A DNA stretch of 6,789 nt from contig CAJLLH010000063.1 of the NCBI GenBank assembly GCA_905207385.1, forward strand, positions 1-6,789. The letters run 5' to 3'. The translations under genes were made by a program, and so were the position numbers. This DNA is from an uncultured Eubacteriales bacterium (GTDB lineage: Bacteria > Bacillota > Clostridia > Christensenellales > Borkfalkiaceae). Positions 1 to 5,147 of the stretch are shown here, in pieces (position 1 is the stretch's first letter; each line of letters starts with the position of its first letter). Below the pieces are notes generated by a model. That model was not told where the DNA came from and ran no database searches. It saw only the letters and a list, made by a program, of their open reading frames with translations.

Positions 1-200
1 CGCGGACGGCGGCTTTTTATGTTATTTAAGGCGGCTTTTACTGGCTCATATAAAAGTTACTTGGACGTACGGCGTCTCTTTAACAAGAGAGTATATAAAT
101 ATTCGGTGCTCTTTAACGAGTGCAATAAGGGCGTATAAAAGTTACTTGAATATGCGGCGACTTTTTAACTAGCGTCATAAAAGTTACTTAAATATTATGG
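1..200. repeat. Degenerate ~40-45 bp tandem repeat array
   Basis: Successive units start near 18, 49, 94, 134 and 176, giving spacings of about 31, 45, 40 and 42 bp. The exact 13-mer ATAAAAGTTACTT occurs at 50-62, 135-147 and 177-189. A second conserved block, GCGGC or CGGCG followed by a CTTTTTAAC-like element, recurs at about 31-40, 71-84, 109-117 (without the GCGGC part) and 155-169. The unit at 18-48 is a shortened copy, and bases 1-17 look like the tail of one more copy, so the array probably continues beyond the left edge. In one reading direction the units translate to a recurring YKSYL-D/N-x-RRLFN pattern, but frames shift between units and a stop interrupts the third. I infer a decaying intergenic repeat rather than a gene; its function is unknown. 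Confidence 0.65.
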
Positions 201-371
201 TATAGCTTATATTGCTTGCGCTCCGTTCAGTCTTCCGAATAGAAAATTTTCGGGGTTGTTTTGAATTGCGGTTTTCGGCTTTGAATATTAAGTTCAGCTG
301 CGCGTATGCTGACTGTAGCGCGGTAAAGGTTGGCGGCGCGTAAATTTCCGCCGTTAAATTTTGTATTTTAC
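201..371. other. Non-coding stretch upstream of the pyr promoter
   Basis: I see no gene here: reading frames on both strands are short and lack a ribosome binding site. It holds three modest dyads. CCGAA at 235-239 can pair with TTCGG at 249-253, and the same spot contains the palindrome GAAAATTTTC at 242-251. TCAGC at about 294-298 can pair with GCTGA at about 308-312. GGCGG at 332-336 can pair with CCGCC at 348-352 and is followed by an A/T-rich run, so it might weakly end transcription arriving from the left. None is strong enough to call on its own. Confidence 0.45.
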
Positions 372-400
372 TTTACATTACCTTTCGGGTATGATATAAT
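372..400 (+). promoter_or_regulatory. Sigma-A type promoter of the pyr operon
   Basis: TTTACA at 372-377 (one mismatch to TTGACA) is followed by a spacer of exactly 17 bp and a perfect TATAAT at 395-400. A TG at 392-393 one base before the -10 adds an extended -10 element. Transcription should begin near 406-409. This is the only good promoter I see between the repeat array and pyrB, so it most likely drives the whole operon through the long leader. It is not proven that the leader and the operon form one transcript. Confidence 0.8.
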
Positions 401-416
401 CTTCACCGATAACAAC

Positions 417-476
417 AAGGTACAGGCGCGCTGTGTTGCGGAATAAAGCCGCAGGTTAGCGCAAGCCGTATTTTTT
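417..476 (+). terminator. Leader hairpin I followed by T6, terminator-like
   Basis: TAC (421-423) and GGCGCGCT (425-432) pair with AGCGC (458-462) and GCCGTA (465-470), leaving only A424 and the AA at 463-464 bulged, for 11 pairs. Inside the loop, GCGG (438-441) pairs with CCGC (449-452). AAGG at 417-420 can further pair with the start of the T-run at 471-476. A stable hairpin directly followed by six Ts is the form of an intrinsic terminator, here only about 65 nt from the predicted start. It could act as an early stop, a pause site, or part of a folded RNA domain. Confidence 0.45.
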
Positions 477-486
477 CAAGAGATGA

Positions 487-541
487 CTATGGCGATTTCG
501 GCTGAAACGCAGGGGAAACGTGCCCCGCATAAAATCGATAG
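487..541 (+). other. Leader hairpin II (bulged stem)
   Basis: CTAT (487-490) and CGATTT (493-498) pair with AAATCGATAG (532-541), leaving GG at 491-492 bulged, for ten pairs. The loop carries a second hairpin: GC (509-510) and GGGG (512-515) pair with CCCCGC (523-528), with A511 bulged and the apical loop AAACGTG. A long stem with an internal loop and a GC-rich upper helix is typical of a folded RNA domain and is unlikely by chance. It has no T-tract, so it is not a terminator. What binds it, if anything, is unknown. Confidence 0.5.
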
Positions 542-587
542 GCATAATTCAGGGCGGACTTACCGTTCGGCTTTGCAGTTGTTTTAA
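489..587 (+). CDS. Possible 32-residue leader peptide (weak)
   Basis: An ATG at 489 (or in frame at 483) opens a short frame that ends with TAA at 585-587, inside the loop of leader hairpin III. A weak purine patch, AAGAG at 478-482, lies six bases before the ATG at 489. The predicted peptide is basic, starts MAISAETQGK and ends SALQLF; I do not recognise it. It has no run of codons that would obviously sense pyrimidines. A ribosome finishing here would open hairpin III and could alter the competing terminator, as in translation-coupled attenuators, but the frame overlaps stable RNA structure and may simply be chance. Confidence 0.15.
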   Translation: MAISAETQGKRAPHKIDRHNSGRTYRSALQLF

Positions 588-601
588 CTGTTGCCGTGCG
601 G
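563..601 (+). other. Leader hairpin III, possible anti-terminator
   Basis: CCGT (563-566) and CGGC (568-571) pair with GCCG (593-596) and GCGG (598-601), including one G-U pair and a single T-T mismatch. Above an internal loop, CAGTT (576-580) pairs with AACTG (586-590) around the loop GTTTT. Its 3' arm, GCGG at 598-601, is the same segment used as the 5' arm of the short terminator hairpin that follows, so the two folds exclude each other. Hairpin III has far more pairs and would be expected to win unless something disrupts it. The switching role is an inference. Confidence 0.45.
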
Positions 602-617
602 AATAGCCGCTTTTTTT
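598..617 (+). terminator. Short GC hairpin plus T7 before pyrB
   Basis: GCGG (598-601) pairs with CCGC (607-610) around AATAG, followed at once by seven Ts (611-617). The T-tract is excellent but the four-pair stem is short, so by itself this would be a weak terminator. An alternative, longer-range stem pairs CGGCT (568-572) with AGCCG (605-609) and also ends at the T-tract. Its position about 75 bases before the pyrB start codon fits an attenuator controlling read-through into the operon. Confidence 0.4.
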
Positions 618-681
618 GTGTAAATCGCAACCCGTTCGCCGTACAAAAACACAAATTCAAAACGCAAAAAAATTTCAGTAA

Positions 682-687
682 AGAGGA
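682..687 (+). promoter_or_regulatory. Ribosome binding site deciding the pyrB start
   Basis: AGAGGA lies four bases before the ATG at 692. It supports that ATG over the in-frame GTG at 596, which sits inside leader hairpin III and just before the terminator-like T-tract, and which would add 32 residues with no resemblance to PyrB proteins. Confidence 0.75.
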
Positions 688-691
688 TTTT

Positions 692-1621
692 ATGCTTAAA
701 GGAAAAGACTTGCTGGGACTTTATCACACCTCGGCGGAGGAAATACTTGAAATTTTAGACCGTGCTGCCGAAATGAAAAAACTTCTTATAAGCGGCAGAA
801 AGTCGGAAAAAACGCTTTCCGGCACGGCGCTTATCACGCTTTTCTATGAAAACAGCACCAGAACGCGCACCTCGTTCGAGCTTGCGGGCAAATACCTCGG
901 CGCTCACGAAGTAAACATTGCCGCCGCGTCAAGCTCTGTGCAGAAGGGCGAAACGTTAATCGATACGGGCAAAACGCTCGATTCCATGAAGATAGACTTC
1001 ATTGCAATCCGTCATCCGCTCGCAGGCGCGCCCGCGCTTCTTGCAAAAAACGTGCACGCATCGGTAGTTAATGCGGGCGACGGAATGAACGAACACCCCA
1101 CCCAGGCGCTTCTTGATATGTTGACCCTGCGCGAACACTTCGGCAGAATAGAGGGGCTCAAAGTTGCAATCCTCGGCGATATAAAGCACAGCCGCGTTGC
1201 AAAGTCCAATCTTTTCGGTCTTAAAAAGCTTGGCGCGGAAGTTTACATGTATGCGCCTTCAACCCTCATGCCTAAAGAGATTGAAAAACTCGGCGCGCAC
1301 GTCTGCACTTCGATGGAGGAGGCGATAGAGGGCGCGCACGGCGTAATGGGACTGAGAATACAGCTCGAGCGCCAGAAGGGCGGACTGTTCCCCTCGCTTT
1401 CTGAATACAGCAAGTTTTACGGCGTAAAGGACAAGATGCTTTCCCTCGCCGCAAAGGACGCTATAATAATGCACCCCGGTCCCGTAAACAGGGGCATAGA
1501 GCTTACGCCCTCGCTCATAGACGGCGAAAGCAGCAGAATAAACGAGCAGGTAACAAACGGACTTGCCACCAGAATGGCTATTTTAAGCCTTCTGAAGGAA
1601 TACAGGGAGAACAATTTATGA
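692..1621 (+). CDS. pyrB: Aspartate carbamoyltransferase catalytic chain
   Basis: Cytosolic enzyme joining carbamoyl phosphate and L-aspartate to give N-carbamoyl-L-aspartate, the committed step of pyrimidine synthesis. The 309-residue protein matches the usual catalytic-chain length of just over 300. Visible family signatures are STRTR at 55-59 (carbamoyl phosphate binding) within ENSTRTRTSFE, SSVQKGE at 81-87 with the loop Ser and Lys that reach into the neighbouring active site of the trimer, HPTQ at 135-138, GDIKHSR at 162-168, RIQ at 222-224 (aspartate side), and HPGPVNRG at 261-268. All catalytic residues I know for the family seem present. The aspartate-loop RIQLERQ pattern separates it from ornithine carbamoyltransferase. 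The gene follows the long structured leader and its TGA overlaps the pyrC ATG by four bases (ATGA), so the two are likely translationally coupled. No regulatory-chain gene pyrI follows. Confidence 0.97.
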   Translation: MLKGKDLLGLYHTSAEEILEILDRAAEMKKLLISGRKSEKTLSGTALITLFYENSTRTRTSFELAGKYLGAHEVNIAAASSSVQKGETLIDTGKTLDSMKIDFIAIRHPLAGAPALLAKNVHASVVNAGDGMNEHPTQALLDMLTLREHFGRIEGLKVAILGDIKHSRVAKSNLFGLKKLGAEVYMYAPSTLMPKEIEKLGAHVCTSMEEAIEGAHGVMGLRIQLERQKGGLFPSLSEYSKFYGVKDKMLSLAAKDAIIMHPGPVNRGIELTPSLIDGESSRINEQVTNGLATRMAILSLLKEYRENNL

Positions 1622-2886
1622 AATACGTAATCAAGAACGGTTCTGTAGTTTTCAAAGACGGCGTAAAAAAATGCGACTTGCTTGTTGAGGACGGCAAAAT
1701 AGTAAAGATAGGCGAAAATCTTCCCGCCGACTGCGAAGTGCTTGACGCCGAAGGTCTGCACGTATTCCCCGGACTTATCGATATGCACGTTCATCTCCGC
1801 GAACCGGGCTACGAGGGCAAGGAAGACATTGAAAGCGGAAGCAAGGCGGCGGTAGCGGGCGGCTTCACTCAGATATGCTGCATGCCCAACACCAATCCCG
1901 TGTGCGACAACGCCGTTGTTACCACATATATAAAATACAGGGCGGAAAAGGTAAACCTTTGCAAAGTTCACCCCATAGGCAGCATAACCAAGGGCGAGAG
2001 CGGTGAAGAGCTTGCAGAAATCGGCAAAATGGCTGAAGCGGGCGCCGTTGCCATAAGCGACGACGGCAGGTCGGTAATGGATTCCAAGATTATGCGCCTT
2101 GCAATGGAGTACGCAAACGACTTCAACTTAAAGTGCCTCGCTCACTGCGAAGACGCCAACCTTGTTGACGGCGGCGTAGTCAACGAAGGCCTCAATTCTA
2201 CCATAACGGGACTTAAAGGCAGCATCCGCGCGGCGGAAGACATAATGATAGCGCGCGAAATTGCCCTTTCCGAAAGTCTTGATATCCCCGTGCACATCTG
2301 CCACGTATCCACATACAGCGGCGTGGAAATAATCCGCAGCGCAAAGGCTCGCGGCGTAAAGGTAACGGCGGAAAGCTGCCCTCATTACTTCTGGCTCACC
2401 GACGATATCATAAGGGATTTCGATACCAACACCAAGGTAAATCCTCCCATAAGGGAAGAGCGCGACAGGCAGGCGATTGAAGCTGCGCTCAATGACGGCA
2501 CGCTCGACTGCATAGTAACCGACCACGCGCCCCACGGCAAAAAGGATAAGCAGGTTGAATACAGCCTTGCGGCGTTCGGCATAAGCGGAATAGAAACCAG
2601 CTTTTCGCTTTCGTACACCAAGCTTGTAAAGGAAGGCGAACTCAGCCTTCCCGAACTTGCAGAAAGGATGAGCGGCGCGCCCGCGCGCATTCTCAACCTT
2701 GAAGGCGGCGAAATAAAGGAAGGCGGCGTTGCCGACATAACCATCGCCGACCTTGCGGCTAAGTACGTTATAGACGGCGAAAAGTTTATATCCAAGGGCA
2801 AGAACACGCCTTTCACGGGCACGGAAGTTTACGGCAAAATAGCCTATACAATAGTTGACGGCGAAGTAAAATATTCAGCCGAATAA
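1618..2886 (+). CDS. pyrC: Dihydroorotase (class I, multifunctional complex type)
   Basis: Cytosolic zinc amidohydrolase that cyclises N-carbamoyl-L-aspartate to L-dihydroorotate. At 422 residues it matches class I dihydroorotases such as those of Bacillus, not the shorter class II enzyme of E. coli. Metal ligands are visible in order: HVHLREPG with His57 and His59, the SDDG motif at 147-150 whose Asp takes the bridging place that carboxylated lysine has in other members, His176 in LAHCED, His229 in HICHVSTYSG, and the catalytic Asp302 in TDHAPH. The substrate-binding Asn is probably Asn275 in VNPP. A good ribosome binding site (AGGGAGA, 1604-1610) lies seven bases before the ATG inside the end of pyrB. 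A 41-bp gap without terminator leads to pyrF. An allantoinase or hydantoinase is unlikely given the DDG motif and the operon. Confidence 0.96.
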   Translation: MKYVIKNGSVVFKDGVKKCDLLVEDGKIVKIGENLPADCEVLDAEGLHVFPGLIDMHVHLREPGYEGKEDIESGSKAAVAGGFTQICCMPNTNPVCDNAVVTTYIKYRAEKVNLCKVHPIGSITKGESGEELAEIGKMAEAGAVAISDDGRSVMDSKIMRLAMEYANDFNLKCLAHCEDANLVDGGVVNEGLNSTITGLKGSIRAAEDIMIAREIALSESLDIPVHICHVSTYSGVEIIRSAKARGVKVTAESCPHYFWLTDDIIRDFDTNTKVNPPIREERDRQAIEAALNDGTLDCIVTDHAPHGKKDKQVEYSLAAFGISGIETSFSLSYTKLVKEGELSLPELAERMSGAPARILNLEGGEIKEGGVADITIADLAAKYVIDGEKFISKGKNTPFTGTEVYGKIAYTIVDGEVKYSAE

Positions 2887-2917
2887 CCTTTTGAAGAGAG
2901 AATAAATAAATTCGTGT

Positions 2918-2922
2918 GAGGA
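2918..2922 (+). promoter_or_regulatory. Ribosome binding site deciding the pyrF start
   Basis: GAGGA stands five bases before the ATG at 2928. An in-frame GTG at 2916 would give four more residues (MRIE), but it overlaps this site and has no good site of its own, so the ATG is preferred. Confidence 0.7.
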
Positions 2923-2927
2923 TTGAA

Positions 2928-3842
2928 ATGATAGATAAACTCATCAAAAAGATAATAGACCTGCAGAACCCTACCTGCGTAGGGCTTGATACAAGCTTTG
3001 AATACCTTCCCGACAACATGCGCGAGGATATGGCTACATTTGAAGGCGCAGCCGAAGCCATAACCGAATTCAACATGAACATAGTCGATAAAATAAGCGA
3101 CATCGTGCCCGCAATAAAGGTGCAGGTTGCTTATTACGAAATGTACGGCTACGAAGGCCTGAAGGCGTTCAACTACACCATAAACTATGCGCTCGGCAGG
3201 GGTATGATTGTAATTGCCGACTGCAAGCGCAACGATATCGGCTCTACTGCGGGCTGCTATGCCAAGGCGTTCCTCGGCAAAACTCAGATAAACGAAAAAG
3301 TTATGCGCGCGTTCCCCGCGGATATGGTAACCATAAACGGCTACCTCGGCACGGACGGCATCAAACCTTTCGTCGACGAATGCAAGGCAAACAACAAGGG
3401 CGCGTTCGTTCTCGTTAAAACTTCCAACCCTTCCAGCGGCGAAATTCAGGATCTTAAGCTTGAAAACGGCAAAACGGTATACGAGCATATGGGCGACCTC
3501 GTTGCAGAGTGGGGCAAGGACCTTATAGGCAAGTACGGCTATTCCGACATCGGCGCGGTGGTAGGCGCAACCTATCCCGAACAGGGCACGGAGCTCAGAA
3601 AGCGCCTTCCCAACACGTTCTTCCTCATTCCCGGTTACGGCGCGCAGGGCGGCTCTGCGGAGAGTATCAAGGGTTGCTTTGACGAACGCGGTCTCGGCGG
3701 CATAGTCAACAATTCGCGCGGAATAATCTGCGCATACAAAAAGCCCCGCTACAGTGGCATGAGCTATTACGAAGCGGCGCGCGCAGCCTGCCTCGACATG
3801 CGCGAAGACCTTGCCAAAACTTTAGGCAGAATGGGCAGATAA
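2928..3842 (+). CDS. pyrF: Orotidine 5'-phosphate decarboxylase, type 2
   Basis: Cytosolic enzyme decarboxylating OMP to UMP, the last step of the pathway. The 304-residue chain is clearly longer than the roughly 230-240 of type 1 PyrF and fits the type 2 subfamily. The catalytic charge network is visible as DCKRNDIGSTA with Asp98, Lys100 and Asp103. Other family segments are CVGLDTS near the N-terminus (18-23), KVQVAYYEMYG (64-74), VKTSNPSSGEIQD (163-175), VVGATYPEQ (211-219), and IPGYGAQGGS (234-243) with VNNSRGI (260-266), which hold the substrate phosphate. Starting at 2928 gives MIDKLIKK, a natural beginning. It is followed by a 67-bp gap containing a very strong hairpin, the largest break inside the operon. 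Confidence 0.95.
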   Translation: MIDKLIKKIIDLQNPTCVGLDTSFEYLPDNMREDMATFEGAAEAITEFNMNIVDKISDIVPAIKVQVAYYEMYGYEGLKAFNYTINYALGRGMIVIADCKRNDIGSTAGCYAKAFLGKTQINEKVMRAFPADMVTINGYLGTDGIKPFVDECKANNKGAFVLVKTSNPSSGEIQDLKLENGKTVYEHMGDLVAEWGKDLIGKYGYSDIGAVVGATYPEQGTELRKRLPNTFFLIPGYGAQGGSAESIKGCFDERGLGGIVNNSRGIICAYKKPRYSGMSYYEAARAACLDMREDLAKTLGRMGR

Positions 3843-3850
3843 ATAATATT

Positions 3851-3880
3851 CCCGCCCGCCGCGCCGTGCGCGCGGGCGGG
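3851..3880 (+). other. Very strong GC-rich intergenic hairpin
   Basis: CCCGCCCGC (3851-3859) pairs without mismatch with GCGGGCGGG (3872-3880), and beyond a single bulged C (3860) GCGC (3861-3864) pairs with GCGC (3868-3871) around the loop CGT: thirteen pairs, nearly all G-C. Downstream on the + strand is TTACAAAATA, with no T-run, so it is not a standard intrinsic terminator in the operon direction. On the - strand the flank reads AATATTATTT, only moderately T-rich. A role in protecting the upstream mRNA end or tuning output between pyrF and pyrK is inferred. Confidence 0.75.
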
Positions 3881-3909
3881 TTACAAAATACACATTTCAG
3901 CGGTAAAAA

Positions 3910-4671
3910 ATGAAAGAACTTCTTGCAACTGTAAAGGAAAACAAGCCGATAGCAGAGGGAATATGGTCTGTAACGCTTACCCTTCCCGAACCCGTCGGCA
4001 AAATAAAGGGCGGTCAGTTTGCCAACCTTTCCGTGGGCGACGCGTCCTATCCCTTAAAGCGTCCCATAGGCGTATGCTCGGTAAGCGGGCTTGACGTAAC
4101 TTTGTGCTATCAGTTAAAGGGCGACGGCACGCATAAAATATCCGAGGCAAAGGTCGACGACAAGCTTTCCGTTCTGCTTCCGCTCGGCAACGGTTTCGAC
4201 CTCGGCGATGCGGAAAATATTGCCGTGATAGGCGGCGGCGTGGGCATTTTCCCGCTCGCGGCAGTGATAGAAGAGTACGCAGGCAAAAAGAATTTCCGCT
4301 CTTATATAGGTTTCCGCGGCAAGGAATACGCCTGCCTTACGGAAAAGTTTGAAAAGGGCGGCGCGCTTACAATCGCCACGGACGACGGCAGCATAGGCTT
4401 CCGCGGCAACGCCGTTCAGGCTTTTTTGAACGATTATGAAAACATAAAGTGCGACCTTATAATTTCCTGCGGCCCTCCCGTAATGCTCAGGGCGCTTAAA
4501 AGCGCGCTCAAAGAGCGCGGCATAGGCGTAAAGTGCCTTGTTTCGCTTGAAGAGAGAATGGGTTGCGGCATAGGCGCCTGCCTTGTATGCGCATGCAAAA
4601 AGACCGACGGCCATAACGCGCGCGTCTGCAAGGACGGTCCCGTGTTCGACATAAACGAGGTAGAGCTTTAA
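3910..4671 (+). CDS. pyrK: Dihydroorotate dehydrogenase B, electron transfer subunit
   Basis: Iron-sulfur flavoprotein that takes electrons from PyrD (FMN) and passes them through [2Fe-2S] and FAD to NAD+. The 253-residue chain shows the ferredoxin-reductase-like plan: an N-terminal FAD barrel with KRPIGV (50-55), the nucleotide-binding part with IGGGVGIFPL (107-116), SCGPPVML (186-193), and a C-terminal cluster motif with Cys219, Cys224, Cys227 and Cys240, the C-x4-C-x2-C-x12-C spacing of PyrK proteins. An extra Cys229 sits beside it. The last residues DGPVFDINEVEL are also typical. The ribosome binding site is weak (AGCGG at 3899-3903, followed by A-rich sequence), and the gene comes just after the GC-rich hairpin. 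Its TAA overlaps the next ATG by one base. Neighbouring pyrD, one gene away, is the partner subunit. Confidence 0.95.
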   Translation: MKELLATVKENKPIAEGIWSVTLTLPEPVGKIKGGQFANLSVGDASYPLKRPIGVCSVSGLDVTLCYQLKGDGTHKISEAKVDDKLSVLLPLGNGFDLGDAENIAVIGGGVGIFPLAAVIEEYAGKKNFRSYIGFRGKEYACLTEKFEKGGALTIATDDGSIGFRGNAVQAFLNDYENIKCDLIISCGPPVMLRALKSALKERGIGVKCLVSLEERMGCGIGACLVCACKKTDGHNARVCKDGPVFDINEVEL

Positions 4672-5147
4672 TGGAGCGCGAGGTTATAGCAAAGCGCAAC
4701 ACAAATTCCGCGGTGCTCGACCTTGTGCTTGCGGGCATAGGCGCCTGCCTTCTGGCGTATATGATTTACCTCATATGCACTTCCGAAGGGCTTGCAACCA
4801 TAGCAATGGGCATAGTCATAGCCGTAATCTGTGCGGCGTTTTTTGCCTGGCTGCTGGTCGAAGGCATACTTATAATGCGCTCGCCCGAAGAATTGATAGT
4901 AAAGCTTGGCGCAGAGCTTAAAATAGGCGGCAAAAGCTATAAAACCGCCGATATTTCCCTTGCGCAACTTAAAATGCACAGGCAGAACGGCGGACAGTTC
5001 GCGTTCGGCAACATAATAATTAATTTAAAAAACGGCGGCAAAATTGTCTGCCGCGGCGTTGCCGACCCTCAGAACGCTTACAAACGCTTTTGCGGGGTGA
5101 TAGGTTCGTCCTCTAATAAAGCGGCAAAAGGTAGTAAAAATGGTTAA
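4671..5147 (+). CDS. Small two-helix membrane protein, PH-like C-terminal part, unknown function
   Basis: I do not recognise this gene as a pyrimidine enzyme. The 158-residue protein has a charged N-terminus (EREVIAKR), two predicted membrane helices at about 14-36 and 41-68 joined by a very short loop, then a soluble part from about 71 to 144 rich in alternating hydrophobic residues and ending FGNIIINLKNGGKIVC and ADPQNAYKRF, followed by a Gly/Ser/Lys-rich tail. Positive charges next to both helices suggest that both ends face the cytoplasm. The soluble part resembles bacterial PH-like domains carried by small two-helix proteins, but this is only a pattern judgement. GAGG at 4657-4660 is its likely ribosome site. 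It starts in the pyrK stop codon (TAATG) and overlaps pyrD by eight bases, so it is co-translated between the two subunits of one enzyme. It might anchor or modulate that complex, or simply be a passenger. Confidence 0.85.
   Translation: MEREVIAKRNTNSAVLDLVLAGIGACLLAYMIYLICTSEGLATIAMGIVIAVICAAFFAWLLVEGILIMRSPEELIVKLGAELKIGGKSYKTADISLAQLKMHRQNGGQFAFGNIIINLKNGGKIVCRGVADPQNAYKRFCGVIGSSSNKAAKGSKNG

Larger units (their letters stand above)
407..691 (+). promoter_or_regulatory. Long structured leader of the pyr operon, candidate attenuator
   Basis: About 285 nt separate the predicted transcription start from the pyrB start codon. Within it are a long hairpin with a T-tract (417-476), a bulged hairpin (487-541), a third hairpin (563-601) and a short terminator-like hairpin with seven Ts (598-617), followed by an A-rich unstructured stretch up to the pyrB ribosome binding site. 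Pyrimidine operons of Bacillota are commonly controlled by transcription attenuation, with PyrR binding the leader RNA; I could not recognise the PyrR binding loop or any riboswitch consensus I know. Regulation by attenuation is therefore inferred from layout only. The alternative is an independent small RNA of about 210 nt ending at the T-tract near 617, with partial read-through into pyrB. Confidence 0.5.

Noticed and set aside
1..17. Right arm of an upstream intrinsic terminator (GGCGGC then TTTTT)
   Set aside because: The same GGCGGC plus T-rich block recurs in the repeat units downstream, so it is better explained as the tail of another repeat copy; the left arm is not in the window.
1..200. 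CRISPR array
   Set aside because: Units differ from one another along their whole length, there are no unique spacers between identical repeats, and unit spacing varies from about 31 to 45 bp.
551..565. T-box sequence, from AGGGCGGACTTACCG resembling AGGGTGGNACCGCG
   Set aside because: The match is poor in the conserved core, no specifier-loop stem or AGTA-type motifs are visible, and pyrB is not a usual T-box target.
407..617. 6S RNA, SRP RNA, RNase P RNA or tmRNA
   Set aside because: Length of about 210 nt suggested 6S RNA, but the 5' and 3' ends do not pair into a long rod with a central bubble, and none of the conserved motifs of the other RNAs are present.
596..691. Upstream GTG start extending PyrB by 32 residues
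   Set aside because: The extension overlaps leader hairpin III and the terminator T-tract, has no ribosome site at 596, and does not resemble PyrB N-termini; the ATG at 692 has AGAGGA in front and gives the normal length.
1417..1971. Long minus-strand frame (184 codons) across the pyrB-pyrC junction
   Set aside because: It lies wholly opposite two well-supported genes, has no ribosome site or recognisable domain, and reflects their codon pattern.
2844..3488. Minus-strand frame (214 codons) opposite pyrF
   Set aside because: It is antisense to pyrF, which carries every family motif; the frame is a shadow with low-complexity composition.
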